A DNA stretch of 64,000 bases from NCBI GenBank assembly GCA_951812925.1, contig OX638369.1, positions 43,643,061 to 43,707,060 of the forward strand. Reading direction: 5' to 3'. The notes beneath the pieces were generated by a model. That model saw nothing but the letters and a program-made list of their open reading frames with translations. It made no database searches and was not told the DNA's origin. This stretch comes from Calliopum simillimum (taxonomy: Eukaryota > Arthropoda > Insecta > Diptera > Lauxaniidae). Positions 20,613 through 33,000 of this stretch are shown in pieces; the first letter of the stretch is position 1, and each line of letters opens with the position of its first letter. The position numbers and the translations under genes are program-made.

Positions 20613-22258
20613 TCTTGTAACTTTGCAATGTTGCCACTTTATAGAACTCTGGTTAGACAGGATTGTGCGCGAAGCAGTGAAGAACCACCATTGACGACTT
20701 ATCTCAAGAATGATAATTTAGGAGTTACCTACATAGTTGTAGTATTGAAGTGACGATATTTCCATACCTGACAAACGGAAGGACAAAGTAAATATACCCG
20801 GGGTGTAGGGTTTAACATAGTGAAGTGAAAAGAAACAAGCTGATAAATTTGAGATTAGATTACTTACTTTTTTTATACATTCGAATTCCTTGTTAAAAAC
20901 TTGGAGAATAAATTCCTACAAAAAATATCAAAATATTCTATCCCATTAATAGCTGTGCCTTAGACTACAGTTTTCAATTGTAGACTAAGAGCTGAGTACG
21001 AAAACTTTAAAAAACTAGGTGTAGTGAAAATGTTTATGGGAGTCGATAGCTTAGGATATGTTTATTACGAATAAATTAGTCTGCCGTGCTGAATCTGTTG
21101 CCTTTATATGTGACCGGCGTGCAAAATTGTGAAATTTAAAAAAAAAAAAACTAGGTGTAGCGACAAAAGCACCTTCATTCACTTTATAATATAGGGGAAG
21201 ATGTGCAGTTGTGGGCATTATCCGGTTGTGGGCATCCCTGCATATCTTTTGACAGTGGGTAGATGCGCCTGATATGACAATTGTTCACAAGTCTCACCAC
21301 GAAAAAAATGTTTATGAAAAATTTCATGCTCTTACCAGTGGTATAAGCCTCACTTGTCTAAGTTTTCCCTTTTACGAGATATATACAAAACTGAAGAAGA
21401 TGCGCCACCTGTAAATATTAATGTTATGGGCTCTCCTTGCACCCGAATTACTTTTTTCTATCCTTGCAACTATTACGTATAAACGTGTTTAAAAGCAAAA
21501 AAAAAAAAAAAAAAATTTTAAAATTTGAATTCTGACCTAATCTTTTAAAACAGAGTATACCATTGTATTCTTCGAATCAAAATTATGTTTACGTGTCTGG
21601 GCGTTTTGGTGTGCCATTTCACAATATGAAATTTAACTTACAGTGTAATCTCTTACTGAATATTCGTAAATGCTCTCATATGACTTATTCAAAGACCGTT
21701 TGTTGAAAGAAATAGTTCTGCCTTCTTTCATCCTTTTAAACTAAAACATCTATATAATTCCTTTTTATGGTCCAATTTAGAATAATATTGTTTTATTAGG
21801 AATCCATATATTGATGTACATTAGGTCGGATCGCTTTGTGTGAAGCAATAAAAAGTTAGCCCGAAAGTATCTGATAGTTTAGAACTCCTTAAAACGATAA
21901 CTGAATTTTTTTTTCGTACCGAGAAACACCAATGGAGCGCTTTTGATTCTCTGAGGGCCCATTTTGCAGAAAAAACATATGATGCAAAACTAAATTGTTG
22001 TTTTTGCATTATACCTAAATACTTGTCAAGTTATGTACATACTGACAAGCAGTTCTTCAACACTAATTACATATTGTCCACTTTCATTGATACCGTGCCC
22101 CATACTCAAAAATTTTCAAAGGAACATTAATATTCAAAAATAATCTTATGCACAATTCAAAAATAAAACCGCTGATTTTGCGCAGTAATGTAAAACAATA
22201 AAAAGTATATTTTATTTTAGAAAAATGCTTGCATATAATTAGAAAAAAATGCACATGT

Positions 22259-25200
22259 TTATTTTAAACCCAAATCTTTTTCAATATTTTGTGCGCAAAC
22301 CGCCATCATTTCAGATCTTACGCGTTTGAAACTTTCAATTGCCAATGGCTTAGCTTCTGGCCAATTGCCTAAATCACGATACAATGGACGGCAAAATTTC
22401 ATGCGGAAATTCGAATTAGCAAACGCAATGATTTCGTCAATGCGTTTCATTAACTGTGCTCTAATGCAAAGACGCACAAAACGGAAGCGCACTTCAGAAT
22501 TCTGTGTATTCTCAATACAATAAATGCTTTCAAGTAAATTAATTTTTTCTTCATTTAGTTCAACGATATCCTTGTGTTCGATAAGTTTTCCCAAAAAGTC
22601 GATGAGCTGATGCGAAGAAATCTTTTGACGCACATCAGCGTTGTTTTTAAGTTCTGCATTAGTTTTGGTGCCCCAAAGTGTAGCTAATTCCTTGGATACT
22701 GTTGCTAGAGTATTGTCCAATCTACAATGCAAAATAATAAATTTTTTTTTTTACTACAGAAAAAAAAAAAGATAGAAGCAAATTTACTTTGGGATAATTG
22801 GCGGCATACCCGCCTGATTCAACCACAAATCCCAATCGATTTCGTTAAGTTTATCGTTTTTGCCTGGTTCTTGGCTAAAATAGTCATACAGCGTTGACTT
22901 AAAATCATCAGTAACAACAGATTTATAAGCATATTTCTTCAAATATGAGCGTAAAAATGGCTCAAATACTTCTGGTCCACCTAGCACTTCTTCAATATAA
23001 CGTAAGAAGGTAGAACCTTTTATATAAGGCACAGATGAGAAGGCATCATCAGGACCCAGATTGGTAAGATCAACTACCAATTTCGTTAATTCCGGGCTGT
23101 CAGCCAATTGGCAACGCAACTACAAAAAAATGAGCTAATTAGTAATTATTAAAATATTTCCCTTCGCATACCTACCGCCTCTTGCAAATCTGTTAAATTA
23201 CGCAGCATATGGAAATCTTGTGCTTTTGCTCCCTGTAACCGCCCAACAATTTTTGTTTCAATAAAAACGGTAAAACCTTCATTCAACCAAAAGTGTTCGA
23301 AATTTTTATTTGTCACTAAATTACCGGTCCAGCTGTGCGCTATCTCATGTGCGACCACGTCAGCTAAAGATTTATCACCGGCCAACACTGTTGGTGTCAC
23401 GAACGTCAAGCAAGGATTTTCCATGCCGCCGAAGGGAAATGATGGTGGCATCACCAGTAGATCATATTGTTTCCATACATAGGGTCCGCAAATATCAGTG
23501 GCTGCTTTTAACATATGAGCTGTCTCTGAAAACTCTTTTGCACTGGCATCAACAATGCCCTCTTCAGCCCAAACATTTGAATTTGGACCCAAAGGGCGAC
23601 ATGCTAAATTACCAATTGCAATTGCCAACAAGTACGCCGGTATGGGTACTTCCTGTTTGAATGTTGTAATACCACTTTCTGATTTCTTGTTTACTAGTGC
23701 GCTCATTAGAGTGGTCAATTCTGGGGGATGTTCTACGCTGGCAGTATAGGTGAATTTAACTGCTGGTGTATCCTGACAGGGCAAAATAGAACGTGCATGT
23801 ATAGGCTGGCATTGACTATACATGTAAGGATGTTTTTTGCCAAGTGTTTGTTCGGGTGTCAGCCATTGTAATCCACTAGCGTTACTAGATGATTCATAGT
23901 CAATGCGTACTATAAGTCTGAAATATTAATGAAAAATATGAATTATTTAATAGAAATTAAAAAATTAAATATGTAAACAAAAATCGGTATTATGAACTAA
24001 AAAATGGTGGTCACCCCAATACACCGATGGTTCAAAATAAACAATGGCTCTTCATGGAAACTCAACCTCCTTTGTATTTCTATCATGTTTCTTTTCATCT
24101 TCAGATTGACGATAACACGATTAGCATCATCACTATTACACGAATATTTAAATGAAAATTAGTTATTTTATAGATTTCAATATGATCTTTCCGAATTTCA
24201 ACATTGCCACCTTGTAACTTTACCATTCGCGCCGCCATATTGGAAAACTGACTCCTAATATCTCGCTAACGGTTACTTTTACAGAAAATGTGTCTCCATA
24301 ACCCGAGAACCATTAGTTCGATTTGCATGATTTTTTCTTTCCTTCAAAAAATTTGCATGGCAAGGTTTTAGGATAAATTTAATTTCGTAATACCCGCGGC
24401 TTCACCCAGAATATTAAAAAATTCTGGCACCGAGACAAATAACATTCGCTGGAAAAATGTCCGATAAAAAAAGATCTTCAGAGACTGTTCGACAGATATG
24501 GATGAGATCAGGTACATTCATTTTTAAAGAGTATCGGCAACGAGCGAACGAAGTCGCTCCCGGGTAACTAGTAACTTCTATTTTAGGAGATATTCTTATC
24601 AAAATGACATTAGTTAATTGTGCATTTGGTGTATGAGTGTTCATAATCATGTGATAATTTTTAAATTGTGATAACACATGAACGGAGAGTCGCAGCTAAA
24701 AAAAATTAGTTCTTATAGGGAGTTGCTTGCTCTACAAACTACATATTGCTTTTTTTCGTATGACTTATAGTTTAGGAGATATCTTTTACAAATTCTAACA
24801 TTTTGAGTCGCAGCTAAAAAAAAACATTTTAATAGGGATGGATTGCTCTACAAACTATATTTTGCTTTATTTTCGTACGACTTATAGTTTAGGGGATATC
24901 TTTTGACAATCCTAACATTTTGAAAAAAAGCAGTTTTTACAAGATATCTCCGAAACGATGTGCCTTAGAAAAAAATTGTATACATTTTGTAGAATATGCA
25001 ATTCCCTTTTCACTTCACTTTTTTCGTACGACTAACCGCTTATGAGATATCGCGATTTGAAAATAACCGTATTTCTATGATCACTCATACGCCGTCTTTT
25101 TATTTTTTTCTTTTTCTATTTCTTTCGTAATTGTAGTCGATTCTAACGCCGACTATGTTGTTTTGTCACAAATGGCAAAACTCAAAAGGAAACTAAAATC

Positions 25201-28200
25201 TGTCGACTAGATTTTTTGTGGCAGCGCGAGCGGCAAAGATTCTAGAAAATAGCCTATTTTCAAAAATCCCGGAAAACTTTCCAGGTAACTCCATTTTATT
25301 CAAGGTAGATTAAAAAAACCAAAATTGGGATTTTTTCAAGATTCAGATTGGGCTTATTGGCTATTGAAAGCATATTTTAAAATCAAATTCATCTCATCTG
25401 CCCTACATGTTCAACAAAACAAAACATCGATAAAGATTTTTGAGTTCGTAAAATATAGCAAACAAATTACACGTATATAATTTTCGTTTATTTCCAATAA
25501 TTTAACTTTTACTTCTTGATTAGTTTATATTTATTAATTTGTGTTAGGGCTGATGGCCTTAGCAACCGATGCTTGTTTTCTTATTAGTTTTTTTATAATT
25601 TATTTAATAGCTTATAAATAATAATAAAAATCAGTTGATGTCATAAATATCACAAGGCTCGTAAAAAAATATATAAATTGTTTGGTTTAATATTTTATTT
25701 TAGGTTGCGATAATAAGAAACAACTGTTAACTACTTCGTATTTTATCAACCAACTTTGATCAGTGACAGATAACAATCAGCAACAAGAATTAAATTGTAA
25801 TTTAAGGAAACAACTGACTAAAAATCTTTTTTATTCGGGTTACGTAAGGTTGAAACGTAACGAAAACCATCCTTCCAATTTTTTTTTTTTGTACTGAGTA
25901 GTTTGCTCAGTCATCTGATACACGCTTGTTGGTAGCAAAATAATGTATATTATTATCTGTTCTAAAAAACAAGTACGAAAGTTGAACAGTAACTAGAAGA
26001 CAAACACGTAATCTTTTTCTTCCAATTTGGAAACGAAAGAAGGAAAGCTTACTTTTTACACTCTTTTGAAGATCTTATTTCTTGAACGTTTTAATTATCT
26101 GATCACGCCTATTTTTAATCCCAATCAGATCACGACCATAAGTACTATTTGTACCAAATTCTATAGAAAGGGCCAATAAGGGCTCAACATTTAAATCTGA
26201 AAATATCAGGGACATTTTTTCTCGACATTTGTAATTGATTGACGACCACTCATAATTATCTCGCATTTAACAGTCACTCTTATGTACATGCGTATAACAA
26301 AATTGAACTTACTCTCCTGTTGCAGCTCCTTCTGGCAACTCTAGTGTTAATTTTGATCCAATTTCAGGAACAGGATCGCTAACAAAATAATTAATTGGTA
26401 GCTCAGACTTATCGCTAAGTATGACAGCATTTGAGATGTTTATATCACGTACATCAAGCAGCTTAAATGAGACAGAAAAATTGTTAAATTATAATAAAAT
26501 AATAAAACAGTTCCACAAAAATTCTAACAAAATAAACTTAATATTAATTATTTTAAGCCAGCAGATTTGCCGTAGAAATTTGATGATTTTGTCTTATCTA
26601 CTCATGATACATAAGCTTTTCAAAGTAATGAACGAATAACACAGTTTTACAAAAAAAAAAAAAAAAAATGTCATGGCGTTTTGACCAGACTATGTGTTTC
26701 CTAGGGACTTTGACGTCCTGAATCCGAATCCCGGGTCCGTTTTTTTCCAGAACGTCTGAGAAAAAATATTTCAAGGTCATATGGAGGTCATGTGTCGTTT
26801 AGTGATAAATTCGCTAAAATTCTGAAACTAATTTTTTATCATTGAGCCCTTTGTTCTTTAAAAGAATATGTGATCAAAAAGGCTATTTCGCACCTAGTTT
26901 CGGAGATATTGCCATCGAAAGATCCGGATATATCTTCTATGAAAACCGCTATAAGTTGGGAACCCCTGGATGGATTTGTAAAATATTGATGTCATATGAA
27001 AGGTATTTTGACAGCCTATAAAAATGTTTTCGAGATATGACCTTTTTTGAAATTTTGTGAAATTTTTCAATTACAACAACAAATAAATCAACAACACCAG
27101 CAACAACAACAACAATAACAACAACAACAAAAGAACTTTCATATGACACCAATATTTTCCAAATCCATCCAGGGGTTCCCAATTTATAGCGGTTTTCATA
27201 GACTATATATATTCTGATCTTTCGATGGCTATATCTCCGAAACTAGGACCGAAATACCCTTTTCGATCACATATTCTTTTTAAGACCTAAGAGCTCAATG
27301 ATTAAAAATTAGTTTCAGAATTTTAGCGAATTTATCACTAAAGGACACATGAACCCCATTTTGACCTCCATATGACCTTGAAATTTTTATTCTCAGACGT
27401 TCTGCAAAAAAACGGACCCGGGATTCGGATTCAGGACGTCAAAGTTCCTAGGAAACACATAGTCTGGTTAAAACGCCATGACATTTATTTTTTTTGTAAA
27501 CCTGTGTAATTAACACTGTGTTTGGTATGCAAAGGAATACAGACAGTGAAATCTCACTAACGCACAGTGGTCCGAATGGACAATCTAACTGGTATAAAGT
27601 CATAATTCTTGTTTGGGACTAGCTAGATACCCAACATTTTTAAGAATTAACTTAGTTTTTATAATAATTTTGTCATCGACCCGACCTAGTTTTATTATAT
27701 TATATCGTCGGGTTAAAACTACAACTAGACATTTTTTTATGTTTTGAGTATGGTATACAGAAACGTGAAGAAAAAACGACACCATAGATTTAAAGATCAC
27801 AATTTAATCATCAACATAAAAAGGCAAAAATGATTACACAAATACCTATCTTACTAGTCGTAGTCAAAAAAGTTTAAAAACTATACTAACAATATTTGAG
27901 AACTTAAGGCCAACAGCAAAATAATAAAGAAAAATAAAAAAAATGAAGAAAAAAAAAAAAACAATAAGTAAGAGGTAATAAGCTAAGAAAACTAGTGAAA
28001 GATTAACTGCCATAACTTTTTACAGTTAGATTCACATTTGAAGTGACGTGGAAGAGAATTCCATACACGAATAGTGCTTGAGGAGGTTAAATACTTAAAA
28101 AAAGGGATAATGAGATTATGATTGCGATTTTGCTGACCGCAAACAATTTGATGTAAAAGATCATGTTTCTAACACTAATCAATTAGACTACATTTAAGAA

Positions 28201-28738
28201 TACGTTTACTATATGATCAGATATGGTAAAATCTGCTTAGGCCATACACATAGCGCGTTGCATTGTTAAATGCAATTTGTGGAAAATGAGAATCGAGCTT
28301 GCGGTATACATTTTTAGAATACGATATGAAAGTCATTATCAACTGCAAAATCGAAAATATTATTTTCGCAACACAGATATGCTTAATGACACTGCCTTAT
28401 TAGGATCATCATCTGATGCTTGTCATCATTTTCAACTGGTACACGATATATTACCAAACAAATACAAATATGTACAAATAAATTAGCCCACCTAACATTT
28501 TGCATGGAAATGGATAACTGTCCGATTTGCTCTTAGCCTTACCCTGTTTTTCTCCACTTAAAAATTCTATACTTACAATTGTTTGTAGATTTTTCTCCAA
28601 CACATTAAATGTATGTGTTACACTTCCCTTTAGCTTAGTTTTAGCAAAATCTACTTGCCAAACCAAGTTACTATGTACAGTGTTTATCTTTTCCGATTCC
28701 GAATAGGAACTTGGATCAACTTTACCCAGACGCACCAT
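22259..28738 (-). CDS. LTA4H: Leukotriene A4 hydrolase-type M1 aminopeptidase, copy 3 (615 aa, 5 exons)
   Basis: Exons: 28577-28738, 26313-26461, 23176-23917, 22788-23119, 22259-22721, with lengths 162, 149, 742, 332 and 463, identical to copy 1. Motifs: GGMEN (about residue 267), HEIAH (294-298), the zinc Glu in WLNEGF (317), VPY Tyr at about 383, and Phe in place of human Tyr378. No lesion. Introns 1 (2.1 kb) and 2 (2.4 kb) are much longer than in copies 1-2 because of insertions (Helitron-like piece, foldback element, LINE relic). An in-frame ATG 32 codons upstream would add a Ser/Arg-rich leader, but the frame is not kept in copy 2 and a 3' splice site (TTTCTTTCAG) lies within it, so MVRLGKVDPSSYS is taken as the start. 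Nearest the mRpL13 gene, it may be the ancestral copy. A minus-strand AATAAA about 45 bases past the stop may be the poly(A) signal. Confidence 0.94.
24286..24572 (+). mobile_element. Helitron-like 3' end (non-autonomous)
   Basis: Ends GTCGCTCCCGGGTAACTAGT. A GAGCGA..TCGCTC stem lies about a dozen bases before the terminal CTAGT, the 3' hairpin-plus-CTAGT signature of Helitrons. The first half (GTCTCCATAACCCGAGAACC, GTTCGATTTGCATG) matches 40870-41241, which ends the same way. It lies in LTA4H-3 intron 2. Confidence 0.6.
24690..25330. repeat. Dispersed repeat family G (TAGTTTAGGAGATATC)
   Basis: Two tandem units (24690-24820 and 24820-24960) share CGCAGCTAAAAAAAA, GCTCTACAAACTA, CGTATGACTTATAGTTTAGG and AGATATCTTTT. 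A module with GCGCGAGCGGCAAAGATTC, AATCCCGG and ACTTTCCAGGTA follows at 25210-25330. The same modules recur at 54560-55085 and, in part, at 33780-34040. No coding potential. Confidence 0.7.
26640..27506. mobile_element. Foldback element A1, 867 bp, TAA target duplication
   Basis: Nearly the whole element is two inverted arms of about 400 bases around a (CAA)n-rich centre (27065-27130). The ends are CACAGTTTTACAAAA and TTTTGTAAACCTGTG. Arm landmarks GACTTTGACGTCCTGAATCC, CTCCATATGACC and GATTAAAAATTAGTTTCAGA recur in opposite orientation. TAA lies on both sides (26637-26639 and 27507-27509). A 3-base TWA duplication with CAC-type ends may mean the CMC/Chapaev3 or Harbinger group. No transposase. 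It sits in the LTA4H-3 span just 5' of exon 2. Confidence 0.85.
27950..28190 (-). pseudogene. Relic of LINE reverse transcriptase C-terminus
   Basis: Read on the minus strand, one frame gives NHNLIIPFFKYLTSSSTIRV then WNSLPRHF, the R.WN.LP box near the C-terminus of Jockey/CR1 RTs, followed by sequence without homology. An A-rich run at 27940-27960 (plus) lies at its 3' side. It is too short and decayed for a family name. Confidence 0.55.
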
Positions 28739-29755
28739 ATTGCGAAGTTGTGACGTGTAAACTGAAGGCGGCTGTAGAAATGAGCTGACGAATTGTGAAG
28801 TGCAAAACGAACGCTTTGAAACTGAAAGAAACAATGAACATGAGTGGGTAGAGTAAAATTGAAATTAAATGTTTAATCTTATCGGAAATAAATACATTTA
28901 TCTAAATGTAATGTATTCTCTTAAACGCGATAGAAAATCAGCGATAAGCCAAAGATTACCAACTAATGGGCTACCGTGTGGATTAAACTGTTCTTACCTC
29001 AAATGGTTTTAAAAGAGAAAAAAACTGTGAATGTAGGCGTTTCTTCGTTGTTCAATAAAAATGATGATGCAAAAAAAGTTTTGCAAAAAACCGGTGGGTG
29101 ACAAAAAACAAAAACTGAACTGTCAAATTGCACTTTGTTTTCATGTAAAAACAGCTGTTTATCAGTGTTGCCAGATCCTTTGAATAGAGAGCAACTGGTG
29201 GAAGTGCTACTAAAGCGCTTCTATTCCACTAAACACGTTGACACGTTGAATAGCAATTGTGTCTAGTTTTGGTTGTTCTTTTATCTCTTCAGGATTTTAA
29301 ATTAAACCCATTGTAGATAAAAATTAAAGTTTTGGGATATTTATGGTGTTTAGTTTCATTATGCTTTTTAAATTGTATTATATGAACTAAATAATCATTG
29401 TAATTTATGAGGGCATTAAGGCTCATTTAATGAAATTTTAAATAAATAAATATAAACATTTGCTATTGACATAATGGAATTTCACATTAACCCATTGTTA
29501 TCAAAAATTTTAAATGTGCAAAGAATTGTCTGCATGTGTCTAGCATATGTCAATATAATATCGAAAACGGCTTCCGCGATCGCATACCCTAGTCCTGCAC
29601 AAGCAAATGATAAAAAGTACGCATTACCAAAATGCATCTTCATACTACCCTTTTACTAATTTGGTGATAGGATTAACGAAACTCAAACACACTCTCATTG
29701 GCAAAAAAATAATCAACGAATTTATTTATTCGAAATCTTATTACAATATTTTATG
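28739..29755. other. Intergenic LTA4H-3 to mRpL13, no gene
   Basis: 28739-28830 is probably 5' UTR of LTA4H-3 (acceptor TTTCTTTCAG near 28820). The rest would hold its promoter and the 3' end of mRpL13. It is AT-rich with no ORF of interest. Confidence 0.5.
29721..29730 (-). terminator. Poly(A) signal of mRpL13
   Basis: Minus-strand AATAAATAAA starts about 26 bases after the mRpL13 stop codon. Two overlapping AATAAA hexamers at this distance are a credible cleavage/polyadenylation signal. Confidence 0.6.
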
Positions 29756-32597
29756 TTAACGTAAAATATAATCTTTTGGATAATCCATAATTGAAGGAAA
29801 TTTCTCCAACGTTTCTTTATCAATGTGATCTAAACGTTTCGGTACTTCACGTGGCGTACGTATTTGGCTTGTAACATTTGCCAAAATCTCCGCAGGTACT
29901 ATGTCATCTGGAAACAGATGTAATCGTTGCATTGTATGACGACGCTGCAGATTACCATCCATTGCATTGTATACAGCTTTTTTAATTACCATAGTAGGAT
30001 CTTTTTCATGTAATTGCCAAGCGAGTGTCCACGAGGCACCACCCGGATAGCCAGTATGATGGAAGTAAACACGCTTTATCCATTCATCGCCAGGCAATGC
30101 AATCTCTTTGGTGTTAATAACAACCACATGGTCACCGCAATCATCTGCAAAGAATGGGGCAAAATGTGAGTGCAATTCGTTTTGAAAATTTTGCGACAAT
30201 TTAAGAGTCTCGTCCTAAAAGAAAGGGAAAATATATGCAAGTTAAAATGGTACACGTATATTAAAGAAATAATGCATGTTTACCTAAAGTAGCGGTGCAG
30301 CGATTTTTATTAATTTGTTTTTTAATTGCTGATTTGGGTGAATTTCGTCCATATTTATAAAAAAACAATATGTAGGTACGTATTCATGGTGCTCCAGAAA
30401 TCTAATCAACATAAGGTTCTCGCATATAAATAATATGAGTCTGTTTTTGAGGTTCTTCTGAGATCGGGGGCAAGTTTTCTATTTTTTATTATTCGAAGTC
30501 TATTTAAACAGATAGGTTTAAGTCCCCTAAAAAGGTTGAATTATGAATTTTTTTCTAAGAAATGATTTTATTCAAACTCCAGTAAAATATACTGTAGACT
30601 TTTAACAAAAGAACTTTTGGAAAAAACGATCTGTTAACATGCACTAAAATTTGTAATACTTAATAAATGGCAATTGATTGATTACACAGGTTAACAAAAA
30701 AAAAAATTGTCCTGAAGTCCTGAATCCGAATCCGGGGTTCGTTTTTTTCTAGAACGTCTGAGAAAGGTCATATGGAGGTTATGTGTCGTTTAGTGATAAA
30801 TTCGCTAAAATTCTGAAACTAGTTTTTTATCATTGTGTTTTTAGCCCTTAAAAAGAATATGTGATCAAAAAGGGTATCTCGGACTTAGTTTCGGAGATAT
30901 AGTCATCGAAAGATCCGGATATATCTTCTATGAAAACCGCTATAAGTTGGGAACTTCTGGATGGATTTGTAAAATATTAATGTCATATGAAAGGTATTTT
31001 GACAGTCTATAAAAATGTATTGAAAATATTTTCAATTAGATTCATAGTTTTCGAGATATGAGCTTTTTTGAAATTTTGTGAAATTTTTCAATTATAACAA
31101 CAAATACATCAACAACAGCAACAAATATATATATATTCTGATCTTCCGATGGCTATATCTCCGAAACTAGGTCCGCGATACTCTTTTTGCTCACATATTT
31201 TTTTTAAAGGTTAAGAACTCAATGATTAAAAATTAGTTTCAGAATTTTAGCGAATTTATCACTAAACGACACATGAACCCCATTTTTACCTACATATGAC
31301 CTTGAAATCTTTTTTCTCAAATGTTCTGGAAAAAAACGGACACGGGATTCGGATTCACGACGTCAAAGTTCCTAGGAAACACAAAGTCTGGTCAAAACGC
31401 CGTGACATTTTTTTTTTTTTTGTAAACCTGTGTTATAAGGCAAGTCGGATCTCTAACAAATTTTATTGCAATTTTTTGGTTAGAAGAATGATTTTTTGTT
31501 TGTAAATGCTTACCAAATCACATATTTGACGGAAACATAAAAATTTAATAAAAATCGATCGGTAAATTCCCATATCAAAAACTTACAATTATAATGTTTC
31601 TACACTTTCCTTTTCAAAGTTTTGAAAGTTAGCTATGTATTTTGAAGTCAAAGATGTATTTTATATATTTACTAGAATTGGAGATAAAGTTAGCCACAGC
31701 TTTTGAACACATGCCAAACGCAGACAAAATATGACAATATGACCACTAATTATAAATTCATTATATTAAAATTTGTTTAGCCTTTAGCCGAGTGGACTGG
31801 TATATTACATCGGTTTGTCCTATGATACGCACGCCACTGTCAAAATAAATGATTGTTAATTGGTTTGCGGGAAGAGCTGTCAAACAGGTAAGGGATTGAG
31901 TGAAGCCCCACGGTTTTGACAGTTCTTGCTTCCATGCCTCAGGAGTTTTTCATTTACTTATGGCTAACACAATGATACATTTTGAACATTAGAATTTATA
32001 TGATCAGTACCGAATTTGGAGAAAAGCACAATTTTTTACTGAATGTTTTGCACACAAAATTATTTTTCTTCCAATGAGAGGAACCTGCAAACTTAGTTCG
32101 CCTTTGTCGATGCAAACGCCTAGAATGGCTGTGTTTGAGAACTAAACTATAGCGTCCTAGTCGCTGGTTAGCAGGCTATCGTGATTTATTACATCACGCT
32201 CATTTATACAGTGGCGATATACCTGAATACAATTGGATAACTTAATCTTGTAATTTTTAGTTTTGTTTTTTTCTTATAACTACGCAATGGTGCCACATAA
32301 GACTAGATTGTGCCAAAATGACAATTTTGGAGTTATCTAGTGTTAGTATCCAGTTAAATACAATTTCTTAATTCATACTTACTCATTGGATGATATATTG
32401 GTTTATGCAATCCCATAAGACGGTTTTTTATTAGCGCTGCCGAATCGAATGGATTCTGCCAGGTGCAGTCGTAGATGTGCCAAGTTCTCGCAAAAGTCGC
32501 CCATTGCTGCATGTATTTACAAAGACATTTTGTAGTTTTTTTCTTAAGTAATTAGTGGATATATGAAAATTACCTGCACCCTTTTCGTCAGCGACAT
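29756..32597 (-). CDS. mRpL13: Mitochondrial ribosomal protein L13 (uL13m), 178 aa, 3 exons
   Basis: Exons: 32574-32597 (MSLTKRVQ), 32383-32506 (QWATFARTWHIYDCTWQNPF to HKPIYHPM), 29756-30144 (NDCGDHVVVINTKEIALPGD to the stop). Phases match and the product is 178 residues, the length I recall for the Drosophila protein, with very similar sequence. It is a large-subunit protein of the mitochondrial ribosome; the uL13 fold includes GDHVVVINT and the HHTGYPGG loop, both visible. Open frame continues past 30144 on the 5' side of exon 3, but the acceptor TTTGCAG before ATGATTGCGG gives the conserved PMNDCGD join, so the longer frame was rejected. Intron 2 (2.2 kb) contains foldback element A2. A single-copy housekeeping gene, transcribed in the same direction as the LTA4H genes. 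Confidence 0.96.
30685..31432. mobile_element. Foldback element A2, 748 bp, TTA target duplication
   Basis: Second copy of the family at 26640-27506. Termini are CACAGGTTAACAAAA and TTTTTGTAAACCTGTG, flanked by TTA (30682-30684 and 31433-31435). The arms carry the same boxes (TCCGAATCC, GTGATCAAAAAGGGTATCTC, CGAAAGATCCGGATATATCT). The right arm is shorter than in A1. It lies in mRpL13 intron 2. Confidence 0.85.
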
Positions 32598-32893
32598 TTT
32601 CTTTATTGTTTTAATTTACAAATTACGCAAAGAAAATTAAATAACTAATTGTTGAAAAAATTCTAGTTCCACATTTTCTCTCATCGAGAAATGTCAAAAT
32701 TCTAAATATCGCAATCAGCTGTTGTTGACGTTTCGTTTTAAGATTTTTGTTGGTTTGAATGGTTAGGTTGGTAACGAGAATAAAATATGGAACAATAATA
32801 AGGTAAGTGCACAAATAAACTACGTCTCCTTATTATTTCTCACTGAATGTTGAATTAGATCTGAGGGTCTGAGGGCATTTGATATAACAAATT

Positions 32894-33000
32894 GGGGGTT
32901 ATCGTGAATCAAGATACCCGGGGAATTTTCATAAACTGCAATAGAGAATGCGCGGCAGTCTGAGAAAATTCCCCAGGAATATTTACTCACGATAACCCCC
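32894..33000. mobile_element. 107-bp MITE with ~36-bp inverted ends
   Basis: Starts GGGGGTTATCGTGA and ends TCACGATAACCCCC. Arms remain complementary through GGGGAATTTT. ATT flanks both ends (32891-32893 and 33001-33003). It is almost all terminal repeat, with no coding. It lies about 300 bases upstream of the mRpL13 start. Confidence 0.85.

Larger units (their letters stand above)
18875..22258. other. Spacer between LTA4H copies 2 and 3, no gene
   Basis: Just upstream of copy 2, TTATTTCAG at about 18945-18953 (minus) precedes a 5' UTR-like stretch that matches the corresponding stretch upstream of copy 3, suggesting a non-coding first exon further 5'. From 19320 to 20825 it is family D repeats. 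20830-22258 is AT-rich single-copy-looking sequence with an A-rich run near 21500. I see no ORF worth calling. Confidence 0.5.

Noticed and set aside
28739..28834. In-frame N-terminal extension of LTA4H copy 3 resembling a mitochondrial leader
   Set aside because: The frame is not conserved upstream of copy 2, copy 1 has no equivalent, and a good 3' splice site falls inside it. It is more likely 5' UTR.
30145..30199. Longer 5' frame of mRpL13 exon 3
   Set aside because: The splice acceptor before 30144 gives the conserved PMNDCGD join in phase; the longer frame does not join exon 2 in phase.
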